64,000 nt of DNA from Toxotes chatareus (Eukaryota; Chordata; Actinopteri; Toxotidae). This document shows, piece after piece, positions 1 to 12,285 of the stretch. Under the pieces are notes generated by a model, which saw only the letters and a list, made by a program, of their open reading frames with translations, ran no database searches and was not told the origin of the DNA. Both the position numbers and the translations under genes were made by a program. Every line of letters starts with the position of its first letter. The stretch's first letter is position 1. The stretch lies in NCBI GenBank assembly GCA_016801885.1, contig CM028888.1, forward strand, positions 4,758,501 to 4,822,500, given 5' to 3'.

Positions 1-354
1 TCAGAGTCTCAGGTCTGTCTGTCTGTCCCTCTCCCCAGCACAAATAGAATAAAGCTAATATTGTATGCAAATTAACTTTCTGCCCTATTTGTGGCATGGT
101 CTAGTGGTGATGATGTCAGTCTGTCCAACACTGTCTCAACAACTCATCTCAACAACTACTAGCCAAATTACTATGAAATATGAGATGAATATTCATGGTC
201 CACAGAGGATGAATTGAGGCTGTCCTCACCAGACAAAGACAGCATTTGTGTTTTTGAGGAACACTTAAAATGGCCTGTGTTTAAGTGTTGATTTCTTTTG
301 GCCGTGCATTTAATGAAAATGGAAGACCGCTGTTCGGTCTCATTACCACAGTCT

Positions 355-530
355 TTTTCCAGCCTTAACCAAGTGGTTTTAGTTGTCTAAACTTAACTGA
401 TCCTTAACCGTAGAGGTGCTAGATCAGAAAATGTCATTTACAGTTTTGGAAGGCACTGGCCAACAACCTGTTTTCTTGTCATCTAACAACAAGCAAACCA
501 GATCTCAGGGTGCCACCAGCAGGACTTTAG
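355..530. repeat. Possible dispersed teleost repeat fragment
   Basis: The stretch around 360-415 carries a degenerate series of CTTAACC / CTAAACTTAAC-type words (AACCAAGTGGTTTTAG, then TGTCTAAACTTAACTG). These resemble a repeat with CTAACC-rich modules that I recall from percomorph genomes. Both boundaries are approximate and the family is unnamed. This rests on recollection of the pattern, not on a search. Confidence 0.35.
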
Positions 531-3500
531 TCTCTCAGTTTATATACAGAACATGCAACGATCTGTAAATATCGATCATTTCCGAGCATTTCCTAAAAAT
601 GTCTTCACTGCTAACGCTCTCTGGACAGGTTGTACACTGCAGTAAAGATCCAGAACTGCTCTGTGGTTGTTTGACAGGTGTTGCCAGCTTCTGTTTGGTG
701 TCAGATTGCTTTGGAAAACTACTGTCGGGTCAAGGAGCTGGTTTGAAGTTTTAGGCAGTCGAAATTCAACAGGAACATTCATTAGCTGTTGAAGAAATAA
801 ACAAGGCTCAGAGTTGAGCTTCCTAAGAAGAAATGAAAGAGCAAAGCATAGAAAGGAATTTCAGGATCTGAATGATGTTGCAACAGCTTTTAATAGCACA
901 CTTGCAAGATAATACTGTGATCTCATATTGGCCTGACTGAACAGTTTTCAGACTGAATGTACTATCAATGGACAGAAGGTTTGTGTCTATGGCCTCTCGT
1001 ATTTTTGTCAGTTGTTCTTCAGGTTGCTCTTCTGTGAATGGCTCTGAGCAGATTATACATTAACTTATTACCCCCCCGTACTTGCTAGTTGCTCTGTGTT
1101 GACCTTGAACATAGTGTCAGGTTGTTAAGTTTAGAGCTTCCTGACCTCCAATTTCAATTCTGATATCAGTTATCATTACTGACAGGACTGATAATTACTA
1201 CTTGAAAACTGATACTCAATAGTGATATCGAAATATGTGTGCCTAACACTGGGGAGAGATCACCCATCACCAAAGGTAGCCCAGTTGCAGGGCTTTCTGT
1301 TTACTTATTACAGTCTTGTCACTGTTGGCAATGGCAACAACAGTATTCAGACCTGTTTTTCTGTTTAGGTTGGAGGACGTGTTATAATGTCCACAGTTCC
1401 ATATCAGACAAATCTTGAAAGTGCGAAGGCGCTACATTGAAACAGTGTTAGCCATTTGGTTCAGGCACTATTTGCTGTTAATGCATTTCACCAGCACGTC
1501 ATGTCTGGGTAAGTGATATTTGTTCTGCTTAACATTCACTACATGTCACTTCCAGTGAGCTTAAATTGCTTCTGAGAAGTTCAACTTTAATGCAGCAGAG
1601 ATATGTTTTTAAGTTTCATCCAATAGGGATTTTTTTTTGAGCATTGTCAACCGAAAATTCAGTCCTTGTAGGCTACAGGATTAACAGGACTCTAATGCTC
1701 ATGTATACAGCTCTGTCACAGGCATAAATAAAGCAGCACAGACTGTTTTGGTTTCTAAAAGTGAGCGCTGTGTGCATTTTCCCGCTGTCAACTTAGATTA
1801 TTTCTGAGTAGTGGCATCTTCAAAGCTACAAGAAGTTGCACAATGTTTTCCCCAGCAACAGATTTATGTATTTAGATTCAAAATCGAGTTAAGCTGAAGT
1901 TTAGCTTAATCTCATCAGGGCCTCTATCAACAGACTTCGGTAGACTCAAACGGCAGTAGGTCATTCATGTCAGCATATATTTCACCAGGAGCCCACCCAC
2001 CCCTGTCCAACCAAGATCTATTAATACCAGGCCCCGAGGCTTGTGAGAAATAGTCCACTTTGGCATTTCAGAGCAGCCTAACTTACTTCCTGCCTCTTCA
2101 CGCCAGGAGAGCCCCGGGTAGTTCCTCTATGAGTCCAGCTCTTGTTTCCTTCCTTACATGTTGTCACACACATCCATGAACCGACACTCACAAACAAATA
2201 CACACATCCACCCAAGCCCCTGAACATATCTTTGCGTCTGTGGCCTGCAGGAGCACACGGATACATGTCAAAGCCTCATTTTCTTCTCTCTTTTTGAAAA
2301 CAGAGGGGGGTTGAAAGCAAAGCTGAAAACACATGGCACCTTTCACCTTTAGGGCTAGCCAGGGAGGAGGGGAGGCCTGGTTTTGGAGAGGGTGGGGGTG
2401 TTTTTAAACATTTGGTCAGTGTCTGGCAGCAGCAGGGTAATTGCTGTTACTGGACAGCAAGGCAGAGCATGTATGGGTGTTAGTGTGTGTTCTTGCACCT
2501 GGGAAAAATTTAGGTTTTTGCAACGTAGATCTTATTTTCTTTCATTATCATCCTTAGCAGTTCTGATTGCATTTTGTTCACCTTCTTGATTTTACACACA
2601 GAGAGATTCGGTTTTATGTCAGAGACATCACAAGCTAATGCCATCAGACAACAATAAACTTTTGTTTTAAAACTGGCTTATGTGACACCTTTTGCCCCAA
2701 GTTGTAAAGATGTCTAATGTTATCTTTATGCCCTGGCTTCCCTCCAGTGAGTCAAATGTTTTCTGAAAGGAAAGATGGTCAAAATCTTAAAAATAAGGTT
2801 TGTTTAAAAAAATACTTTTATAGTGACAACATATATCATGTTATTGATTTAAAAAATGATAGTAATCTTGATTTTGACATAAAACTCAACCACAAAAGAC
2901 ATGTGACCAATGTCAAATTAACATTGTACTCATCTCAAAAATTAGAAATTGGAGTGGTTTTGAAAGCTAAAGACATTTTTTTAAATGATGCATGTCTATT
3001 TGTGTCCATTCGTGTCAGTGCACACTTAAAACCAGGTTTCTCTGACGTCAAGACAGTCTGAAAGTAAGGAGGATGAGAGAGAAAGAGGTAGAGGAGAGGA
3101 AGCGACGGCACGAAAGGAGGGAGGAGGAGGAGGAATGGATGTGTGGACTGAGATGCCCTCGATCTCCCAGGGGGCAAAAGCTCTGGAAATGGCTTCGTCG
3201 TTCAGAGAAAGTAAGGCAAAGGAGAGGGAGAAATAAACAGTACAAGAGAGCAGGGAACAGTGAGGGCAGGAAACTGTCTGTGACCTACTGGACAAACAAA
3301 TTGGTTTGCAGGCAAAATGGATTAAGAGGTTGAGCTGGGCAAAAAAACAAGGGTGACTGATGTTGCAATGTGAGCTCATCCATTTTGAAGCGGGGGGGGG
3401 GCTGAATTTAGAGGCTTCATGTGGAAGTGTCTTGTGTATTTTCCCTGTCCGTGTGTGTGTGTGTATGTGCATGCGAACGCTCAGCAAGTCAATATTTGTC

Positions 3501-4998
3501 TGCTTTGCCACGTCCCTAGACATCCCATTCGGCGCAACAGACCGTAAAGCTGTCAAATGCGACCTGAATATTCTCTGTCTTCATCTGTTTCCTCCTTTTT
3601 CTCTCCCTCCCTCTTCCTCGTGCTCTCTCACTTCCCTTTGATTTCTTTTTCCTCTCCGTCGATAACAATATCATCGGGAGCAAACATGTTCCTGTGCTTT
3701 TGATGGCTTGTCTACCCCCCCCTCACAGAAAAGCAAGATTATCTCTTCTTATTTATAGCGCTTTGTTTGATCACATCATAAAGTAATTTCTGCCGGTCTG
3801 AGTCTGTGTGTGTCTGATACTTGTGAGAACCAGGGCATGTTTTATGTTTACTGCAGTATCATCCACATAGTACATTATGTATGTTCAATGTGCAGCTACT
3901 TTGTGTTTGCCCAGCACACTGTGTTACGTTTTATAAAGCCAGAGAGTTAGATTGTAATTGTCCTGTGAGGTTCTTTCACTGCCAATTAGCTACTGTCGCA
4001 TATTGTCCCGGTCATTTGTGTAAACATCTCTGAAGCTTGGATCAAACAGGGCTAACTCTGCAGTGTTACTTGCATGGGGGCCATCTGGAAGAAATTGGGA
4101 AAACAATTACAAAAATACAAAAAAATACAAATACAAATACAAAAGTTTAAGTTTAAGTCATCCAACTAATACAGTCCCAAATACACACTGTACAAAACCA
4201 TTTCATGTCCGATCATGTTTTTTGTCCCACTAGCAAGTGTTTCTTCAGTTTGGGCTACTAACCAAACTAGCTAGCCAGTGCATTCGAGCTGCCATTGCAG
4301 TGGTAGGCTGCAAGTTTGATAGTTTATTTTATAGCTGATATTTTTGTCTGAAGTCATTACTCTGTTACTGTTCCAGTCTGCTTGCCACTTGGTTTAGTTT
4401 TCCATCATGACTGTTGCACTTTCGAGGCCAAATTAGTTTTCTACTCTGTGTAATTTATTGCGGTGACCTGTATGATTGTACCACAAAACTTCAGATTAGT
4501 ACTACTTTTTTGTCATGTATATGCGTGTACAGACAGACATGTAGACATCGAATGAATTAACCATAACCCTGCATTCATGTTTAAACCCCTTCTTAAGCAT
4601 AGAGTTGAGATACGTTTGAAGTCAGCTGTCTGATATCTACTGTATGTTGCTTTCTAAAATCATTAGATAAACACTTTTCTAGTGTTATCTTTATGATATC
4701 ACTTCCGTGCCAGAATACATCACAAGAATTCTGCCCTCATTGTTTTTGATGTTGAACTCAGCCGTCTCCTGCATGGTGCCATCTGTCACACGCTTCCTTG
4801 TACACATTAAGATTTATGTCAGATGAAAATGCATTTGCTGAACTCTACTCCTGCCCATGAAAAGACTGATTGAAATAATTTAAAGTGAGTTTACTCCCAT
4901 TACATCCCAGTGTGGAAAACCGACTCGATTGTATGTGTGTCGCAAGACCTGGTTAACAATGTGCCCGTAGTTGTAGTATCTTATTGCAAACTCATTCT

Positions 4999-5016
4999 GT
5001 GTGTGTGTGTGTGCGT

Positions 5017-5049
<33 letters not shown>

Positions 5050-5072
5050 CGTGCGCGTGCGTGCATGTGTGT
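4999..5072. repeat. (GT)n microsatellite, interrupted
   Basis: About 74 bases of GT dinucleotides, interrupted by GC steps (GTGCGTGTGC) and ending in GTGCGCGTGCGTGCATGTG. It is the longest GT tract in the upstream intron and is likely length-polymorphic. The open frames across it encode only Val-Cys repeats and are not genes. Confidence 0.95.
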
Positions 5073-5803
5073 CTGAGTATGTTTTATTATTTTGAGAAGC
5101 AGCCTGTCGTGGGCCCAGTCTTTTCTGAGCCTTGATAAAAACATGCTGGGAGCATGGCGGTACACACCTACTTCACTACAGGGTACGGGCAGTACCGTGG
5201 TCTGTCCTCTCCAATTGGCAGCCTCTGTGCTGCTGTACCACTGATAAGAGGTTGGTGTAAATAAAACTGTACAGCACAGCTCGTTATAACACTGAAGGTA
5301 GAGAGAGGCAGGGACAGAGAGGGAGGGAGGGGGGAATAAGAGAGAGAGCGTGTGGTGTCTGTACTCATTGTTCTGACAGCATACTGCGTCTCTGTGTGTT
5401 CCTGTGAATGTGTTTGTGTACTTGTTTTGCTATTTGCATATGAACCACATCAAGTTCTAGATACTTGGAATACGGATCTTTTTACTACTTAATGTCACTT
5501 TGTCAATTGCTTCACTCTTAGTTTATGATAAATATTAAAGTTCTGAATGTGGTAGAGACCGTGGAAGTTGTGTTTTAGGGTGGAAGTGGAATGGAAGTCC
5601 TCACATGTTTGGTAAAACCTGTATGTGCGTGAGTGTGTGCGAGGGAGCAGGAGGGATGTGTGTGTGTGTGTGTGTGTTTATGGATTTTTGCTGTTTTTTG
5701 GTACTGAGAGTACTGTCTTACGTAAGCCATTTATGTAGGCTCAGTGAACAGCCAGGCTATGTTTTTGTTGGTGACTGCGCTTGTCTGCCTCCCTCCCTCT
5801 GTC

Positions 5804-5915
5804 GCACACACACACACACACACACACACATGCACATTTTCTCTCCCTAATCTGTCTGTCTACTTCTCTCACTGTCTCTCTCTCTCTCTCTCCCCCTCTC
5901 TCTTCCTCTCTCTTT
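5804..5915. repeat. (CA)n tract followed by (TC)n-rich DNA
   Basis: A (CA)13-like run at 5804-5830 is followed within 25 bases by a CT/TC-rich polypyrimidine stretch to about 5915. Another short GT run lies at 5657-5677. The opposite dinucleotide orientation of the two runs could allow pairing in RNA, but nothing else supports a function. Confidence 0.9.
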
Positions 5916-6116
5916 CCTGCCCTGTTTACACTGTTAAAAACCACTGAGTGTGATATTGGTCGGCCATCGACGGATACACTGTAATTAGCCTTTTTAATTT
6001 CCCATTTAGCCTCCTGGACTCCTGAGAACAGATCATTCAGCCAATGCAGAAATATATTCACATACAGTAAACAGTGTCCTGCCCTGCAAGAACCAGTGCT
6101 GCACGGGGATTAAAGT

Positions 6117-6127
6117 GGGGGGGGGGG
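6117..6127 (+). repeat. Poly(G) run (11 G)
   Basis: An uninterrupted G11 homopolymer in the upstream intron. Runs of this type are error-prone in sequencing, so its exact length should not be trusted. Confidence 0.85.
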
Positions 6128-9100
6128 AAACCTGAACTCAAGCTTTGTCATGTCAAGTTAACCTTCACATGTTCATTTTTGTGCAAAAATCACCCAGCCA
6201 ATTAGAATTTCAGGCTTCAGCAAGTTCTCAGTACTCTTTTAATGTTTGCCCAACTCCTGTTGTTGTAAATTACATAAAGTAAGTTTTCAGGTCAGTGTGG
6301 CCTGTGCATTTCAGAGGAAATGTGTGATGGAGAAAGCTTTACTAGTGACGGGTTTTTAAGCCATATGGAATCCTCTGCTTCATACTAACAGAGCATAAAA
6401 GAATATAGTCCTAGATTAAACTTTGGTCGCATCAAACTGAAAAATAAATTGCACTGATTCCTTGTTGCATGCTCCTGGGTGGATACTTTGGATAATTTTC
6501 ATTGCAGATAGTCTGCACCCCCACATCTCCTTGCTAGTCTTTGTTTCAAACTAACATTTGGCAGATGGAGTGTCATACATTTTATGATAGGAAAATACAG
6601 GTAAATTCCACAGACTGACTCGATTGCAGTCATAAATACAGCTGTAATTTTATCCTTACGCACCAGAGTTGTTTGCTTATCATGCTATGTTTACGTGTAA
6701 TGAATTGTACAGACTTGAATGTGGCATTTTTTGCATTACAGCAGGCTTATTCTCTTGGAACAGTCGAGCTCTATTGTTGAACCTTTCCTCAATGTGGAAG
6801 CTCTTAGACAGGGTTTTCTTTTTTTGTGTAATGGATGCTAAATAGTGTCATGCCATCTCATGCAAGCACGCATGTGAGACCATTTGACAACTAATGTTGA
6901 TGACTCTATGGCAGGAAACAGAAGGTCTTTGCATGACTTTGCTGATTTGCTGAAAAAGTGCGTGTTCAATTCTATTTCTGTATTTTTAACATTGCATTTT
7001 CTCTTACTGTCAGTAACATGGGTTTGCTGGCAAAGCAAGGTCATCATCTAATTAATGTGTTGCAATGGAAAGAGCGATGTCTTGGTCTGATTACAAAATG
7101 ATTAGTGGTTGTTAAAGAAGAAACGCAGGTTTTAGTTTATCTTCCTTGCAGTATGAAATGTTTAGCTCTCGTATCAACATGGTGGCCTACTTCTTGTGTG
7201 TCGCTATGAGCAAAGACAGGCTCTCTAACTCTTATGTTTAATTCTGCGATTGTCTTTGATGAAAGATTCTGTTTAGACTGCGATCCCCAAAGGGGGAGGG
7301 GGCAATCTGTTGCAAACTTAGCATATATACTCAACCTGTGAAAGAAAGTAGGTTGGCACAACAAGTGTCAAGTCTGAGAGTGGGCATACAGTCACAAAAA
7401 AAATATTTAGTCTTCCACAGTGGGTGCAGAAAAGCAGGACTATCACCCCTAACAAACAAGGCCTTTCTCTGCCTCTGACATATTCTTTTCAATGAGAAGA
7501 GCTTCTGAATGGCGGCATTATGAGATCACATCGCTGAGCTGGATGATGTGAGTATGGTGATGGCGTGCGTGTTGTTGCGCCCAAATACACTTATCACACC
7601 CACAAACCCCCAAATGGGCACTGAGGTTACTTTTTCCTGGTCTTCGTCTCTGGATCATAAAGTAATGATGGTTTGCATTTGCAACTCAGATTCCATGCAG
7701 TCATGGAATGAGTGTAATAGCAAATAGGACAATGCACCATTGCACACCACATTATTTAGGGAAATGGGAGAATGAGCACTTAGTATGTCAGGGGAAATTA
7801 CAGGCAAGGGAATGCACCATCACTTCCCTGTGAGGCCTGCACAGTGGGCTAATCCACAATCCTCATCACGTCTATGGTGAAATGTTGCCACTGTTGGGGG
7901 AAGCCCACAGCAGTTAACTTTAAGTGAAACACTCTTGAATGCCAAGGAAGTGGTTAGAGTACCTAGAGTCAACTAGACCCAACAGTAATCACAAGTTTTA
8001 TTTTTAGAGCACTAGTTGAAACAAAAATGTGAATGATAGGATTGTGACATTGTTCTAGCATGAGGTGGGGACTCGTGATTCGAACACAAGCCTGACTCAA
8101 GTCCTTATTTTCCTAACTGTGACTTTAAACTTTGATAACTTGAAAAGATCTCTGACACAAAGAAATGATTTTGTAAATCCTTTGTTAATTCAATCAAAAA
8201 GTTTGAGATATGTTTCAGATTTTAAATAAGCCCCCTTAACTGTGTATTTGTTTTGACCTGACTTCGGTTTCCACATGTACATTTGAGAAATGACACTGAG
8301 CTTACTAGAACAATTGTTAGAAGAACAATACAGCAAACCCTTAAAAAAATAAATTTAAAATTATATAATTTGGCTTTTCAGGAAACCAAAGAACTGTTCA
8401 GCCAGCACACTACACTTAGTGTTTACACTTAGAGTTTAAACTAGGATAAACAAAAACAATACCCAGTCTAGCTTCAAAAAATCAGCACAGCACACTGAGA
8501 GGGTAGTGCTTTTAAAAAGTTAACAATGTGGCACCATATGAAGGAAAGTTTTCTTTATCAGGGGGATGCAGGGCCTATAAAGACAGATCAAGTTTACAGT
8601 ACGGGACCGTTATATTGCTCTTTGCTGCCGGGCGTTGCAGGAAGTTTACTTGATTGGCAGGGAGCCCTCTCTGGCTTGTTCTCTTTTACAGCCCTTTATG
8701 AAATAACTGAGCCACAGTGCAACAACAGTTGTGCAATATCTCAGAGAGGGAAGCGAAAAGGGAAGCGGCTTTGCTGGCATGTGGCACCTGATCACCACCC
8801 CATCCCTATCTCCCAACGTGCACACGCACACACACTCAACCAGGTTGTGCAACTTTTATTATGTCAGCTAAGGGCTGAATATGTGGCAACGTGACACAGG
8901 ACTCCCCACAAAAAAGGGCAAGTCTACCATCTTGAGAATCCTTTTTGTTTCTCTCTTTTTTTGTGTGTGTGTGTTTTGTGACGTAAAAAAATCATTTACT
9001 GCACATTAGTTTTTGTGTTTTCTTTAATTCCAGTGTTTCCTGGCGTGTAAATTAAAATCTTGCACACTAAATCAAATATCAGGTCCATTTCAGTGTTGGA

Positions 9101-9819
9101 ATAATGTGCCTTTAGATTATTTGAATGGGCCCCTGGCTAGAGTTTAGTCTTTTGTTCAAGGAAAACTATTGTTTAGTACACTCATGACAAGAGGTATCAG
9201 CTGATGTCAAGTGTGTGTCTCCTCTGTCCCGAGTACCCCATCTTTCCTAACTAACAAGTTCACCCTCTTGCAATCAAAGGGGCCTCAAGATTTATCGCTT
9301 TAATTTGGCAGTGAAAATGTCTGATGGCGGCTGTTACCAAGCGGAGGGCCCCCTGTTAGCACTTAGCTGGCTAACTAGAGTGACGGGCATCTGGCTGGGT
9401 GGCTGCCTGGCTGTGTGTACCCTGGATTCCTGTGCTCCCACTTTTCCTCCCCCTTTGCCCCACAGTGACCTCACACAACTTCATTCTCCTTGAAGCAAGG
9501 CACCATGCAGGCATTTCCTGACAATTTATGTCCTTGTGCCACAAGCAGGGGCATGCCCTGCACTAAAATCCTATCCCTGGCCCATTTAGCACACGCCTCT
9601 TGGCCTCCCAGAAGACTGTTATAGTGTTGCACCACTGTCTGTGAGGTGGAGTCATTACTCGCCAGTGTAAAGCTGATTTATTACAAATCACCTATATTTT
9701 ACAGTACTGCAAGCCAAAGACATGAATGTGTTTTTTACTTTGCAGGCAGTCATTGGTGTTCCTCAATTTTTTTTTATTAACCAGAATAGATTTGCTTAGT
9801 AGGAATGTTGTTTTCTGGG

Positions 9820-9940
9820 AACACAGTTACACATATTCACACCTGCGAGCTGCACAGTACACTCACAGTTTGATCTGTTGGCTGCTGAGCCAACTGGGTT
9901 AAGTGCCATGCTCAGGGGCACCTCAGTAGTACCAGTGAAA
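9820..9940. repeat. Teleost dispersed repeat fragment
   Basis: The words at about 9894-9930 (GGGTTAAGTGCCATGCTCAG, then GGGCACCTCAGTAGT) match a sequence I recall as part of a very common fish repeat with the core GTGCCTTGCTCAAGGGCACCTC. The copy is old and partial, the family is unnamed and the ends are approximate. Confidence 0.55.
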
Positions 9941-10419
9941 GAAGGAAAATTGTAAACTGAAACTCAATTCACTGCAATGGATTAGTTATTTTCAAGCAAG
10001 TTTCAATTAATCTGAAACACTACAACATGTTTTGGGAAATGGTCAGCAGTAATGTGAAGTATGCACATGGTCCTTTTAAGAATAGTTTGTCGGAAGTAAA
10101 AACATTGTGTATTTGTACTTTGAGCAGTGATAGTCTGTGGGTGGCACATGATGGAGTCACAATTGCACTTGTGTGGTCATAAAACTGTCCCAGTTGGTCA
10201 CTGCAGGGGCAATCGATGAGCTGGGATCAATGGATGGAAGGAGTCCAGTGCAGGTTAGCAGGACAACTGTAGCACGTAAAAATAATAATTATAGTTGAGC
10301 CAGCAATGATGAATCAGGGAGTTAAAGAAGCAACAGAGGGACTATGTGATTAATGCAAATGAGGGACATCAGTGGGTGTGTTGGGGGATTCTGTCTACAT
10401 CTCCACTACATGTCTTGTT

Positions 10420-10620
10420 CTCCAAAGGTTAAGTGGCTGCTTTTGCCAGCTAATTCGGCCATATGCTCATCTGTGCATTTGACACCAGCGTGCCATACGC
10501 TCACACTGCAAATTATGCCTCTTGAATATGCAGCCAATTAAAAAGGACATTGCTCACCAGCTCAGTCTATTTAGTCTGAAGTTGTTACATGGAAATAAAT
10601 CTTTTGATATCGCGGATGAA
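10420..10620. promoter_or_regulatory. Candidate conserved non-coding block
   Basis: This block has more even base composition than the flanking AT-rich DNA and no repeat character. It contains a CATATG E-box in GGCCATATGC, homeodomain-like GCTAATTCGG and CCAATTAAAA words, and GCAAATTATGCC. It sits about 1.6 kb upstream of the finger-3 exon. The call rests on appearance only; a fish-to-mammal alignment would decide it. Confidence 0.25.
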
Positions 10621-11025
10621 TCTAGGATGTTCTCGCTTTAAAGGTTGCATTACAGTCGCTTATGATCTTGTCACGCTCACTTGTGCAGCGTACCATCTTT
10701 TGCATAACTTGTTGCATAAGCGCTCTACTGGCAGGCACACTCTGTCATGTACGGTCCATGTCATTTCTGCTTTTGGTAGAGCTTATTACAGTACAGGCCG
10801 TTCCCTAATGTCAGTGCGGTTGCAAAACCACACAAGCCATCTCTCCCTGCCTTTTTTTCTGTCATCTAAGAATTGGCTTCCTGTTTTCATTGTGTTCTGT
10901 TTCTCTCTCTGGAGGTGTCGTAACCCAGGAGGCCGTGCCAAGAACAAACCAAGGTCTGGTCGGGAGAGATCACTCTGTGCTTGCACTGGAAACAGACACA
11001 CACACGCGCCGGCACGCATGCACAC

Positions 11026-11095
11026 CCATTTTGCACACACACAATATCCAGATGTGAAATGTGTGTGTGTTTTGTGTGTGTGCTTGCATCTATTT
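11026..11095. repeat. CA-rich then GT-rich microsatellite pair
   Basis: A CA tract ending near 11042 is followed about 20 bases later by GT tracts from 11061 onward. In RNA these could pair as a hairpin with a short loop. Such pairs arise readily by chance in microsatellite-rich introns, so no role is claimed. Confidence 0.7.
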
Positions 11096-12173
11096 GATGT
11101 GTGATGTGTGATGTGTATGGCATGTACAGTGCCTTTTGCCAAGCCATAAAAAGTCATTTGTGTGAGCCTGATCTGATGTGCCCTCCAACGGCACAGAGTG
11201 TGTGTGCATGCCAGGCTCCTGTCTCTCCTTTTATTGTTGTACAAGGTTGTACACATTCATAAAGTATAGGTGAACATGGCAAAGCACACCAATGCCTAAG
11301 GGCTATATACTTAATTCACTTGCATAAACAGAAGCAATGTGTGGTGGAGCAAAATTAGTCAAAAGTAGGAATGTATATCTTGTATATTAAGCTGATACAA
11401 CATGTGTACACATTAAATATATTTATTTGGGTCTGCAGTGTCAATGTACCTAAAGAGGGTTCACTTTTAAATATCCATTGATCTGGAAGTTAGAGAAATT
11501 AGACTTGCAGAATAATAGAGCTAAGAGAATAATATGCTTGTGGACTAAGTCCCTCTTAGAGTATGTCACATGAACTGTCACAAATAATGGACTCTATAAT
11601 TATTACTGTTGGAATTTTTGGGGGGCAAATTAGCCTACATCAAGCATGTATGGGCACGGAGATGACACCTTCTGCCACCATTTGCATATTCATTAAATTT
11701 GGAGCTGAATCAGACCAGAGAAAAAAAAAAAGGAGGATCAAATGATGAAAACCCAATTTGATTCTGATTCTGTAAATCAGATACTAATATACTGGTCAAT
11801 ATTCAGGGTTAGATTTTTTGTTTGTTTTGTTGTTTTTGCATAAACAAACTTTGGTGATTTTGATTTCTTAAATGTGTTTTTTTTTGTGTGTGTTTTTAAG
11901 TGTGACATTTTATAGTTGAAAACTAAACTTGTCAGTGTTCTCTCATAGATATTTCTTGTTATTTATCAGCAAATACACATGCCAGATTCGATATATCTAC
12001 AACAGGACAATTTATTATTGATTTATTGTGTGTGATTTTGTTGTGGCTACGCAAAGTTTCCCCTCAGCTTTAAGATACTCTTTTCTTCTCTCCATTTCAT
12101 ACTGCTTTTCCGTATAAGGTACATGTGTACAAGTGTGTAATAAGCATCCACTCTCTTGTCTCTTGTTTTCCAG

Positions 12174-12260
12174 CTGGTGAGAAGGCCATAGTTTGTGACC
12201 AGTGTGGCGCCCAGTTCCAGACAGAGGAATCCCTGGAGGCTCACCGACAGATCCACACCG
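12174..12260 (+). CDS. zbtb16: zbtb16 (PLZF) exon: C2H2 zinc finger 3
   Basis: This internal exon of 87 bases contributes 29 codons and one C2H2 finger to PLZF, a nuclear BTB/POZ zinc-finger transcription factor, mainly a repressor, involved in stem-cell maintenance, skeletal patterning and lymphocyte lineage choice. The finger is VCDQCGAQFQTEESLEAHRQ followed by IH, with C-x2-C-x12-H-x3-H spacing intact. The acceptor is CAG at 12171-12173 after a pyrimidine tract; the donor is GT at 12261. The exon begins with two bases of a split Ala codon and ends with one base of the linker Gly codon, so it is phase 1 to phase 1. The cysteine region is very similar to my recollection of human finger 3, but the helix is clearly changed. 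The donor (GTACAA) departs from consensus and a (CA)9 tract follows it. Confidence 0.93.
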
Positions 12261-12267
12261 GTACAAG

Positions 12268-12285
12268 CACACACACACACACACA
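12268..12285 (+). repeat. (CA)9 tract next to the finger-3 exon donor
   Basis: Eighteen bases of CA repeat start seven bases into the intron. CA repeats and CA-rich elements in pre-mRNA are established binding sites for hnRNP L, which can raise or lower use of a nearby 5' splice site. The adjacent donor is weak, so the tract is well placed to matter. An effect here is inference. Confidence 0.9.

Larger units (their letters stand above)
1..12173 (+). other. zbtb16: zbtb16 intron before finger-3 exon (5' part outside window)
   Basis: This is non-coding sequence ending in a good 3' splice site: a pyrimidine-rich tract at about 12150-12170 and CAG at 12171-12173. No open frame in it has domain character. 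It contains (GT)n and (CA)n microsatellites at 4999-5072, 5657-5677 and 5804-5830, pyrimidine-rich DNA at 5854-5915, and fish-type repeat fragments near 355-530 and 9820-9940. Somewhat richer blocks that could be regulatory lie at 8540-8700, 9280-9470 and 10420-10620. The rest shows nothing I can name. From the known human gene structure, this intron separates the large BTB/finger 1-2 exon from finger 3. Confidence 0.85.

Noticed and set aside
2717..3061. 114-codon + strand open frame
   Set aside because: AT-rich, Lys/Asn-rich chance frame without motifs, inside the upstream intron.
3026..3641. Several overlapping open frames on both strands in purine-rich DNA
   Set aside because: They arise from GAGG/CCTC-rich low-complexity sequence. 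The encoded Arg/Glu- and Ser/Pro-rich peptides have no domain.
4999..5072. Possible Z-DNA or coding Val-Cys repeat
   Set aside because: Alternating GT tracts are common microsatellites. No evidence for function was seen, so it is listed only as a repeat.
10589..11256. Long open frames on both strands near 10.6-11.2 kb
   Set aside because: They run through CA/GT microsatellites, giving Thr-His and Val-Cys repeats. No domain is visible.
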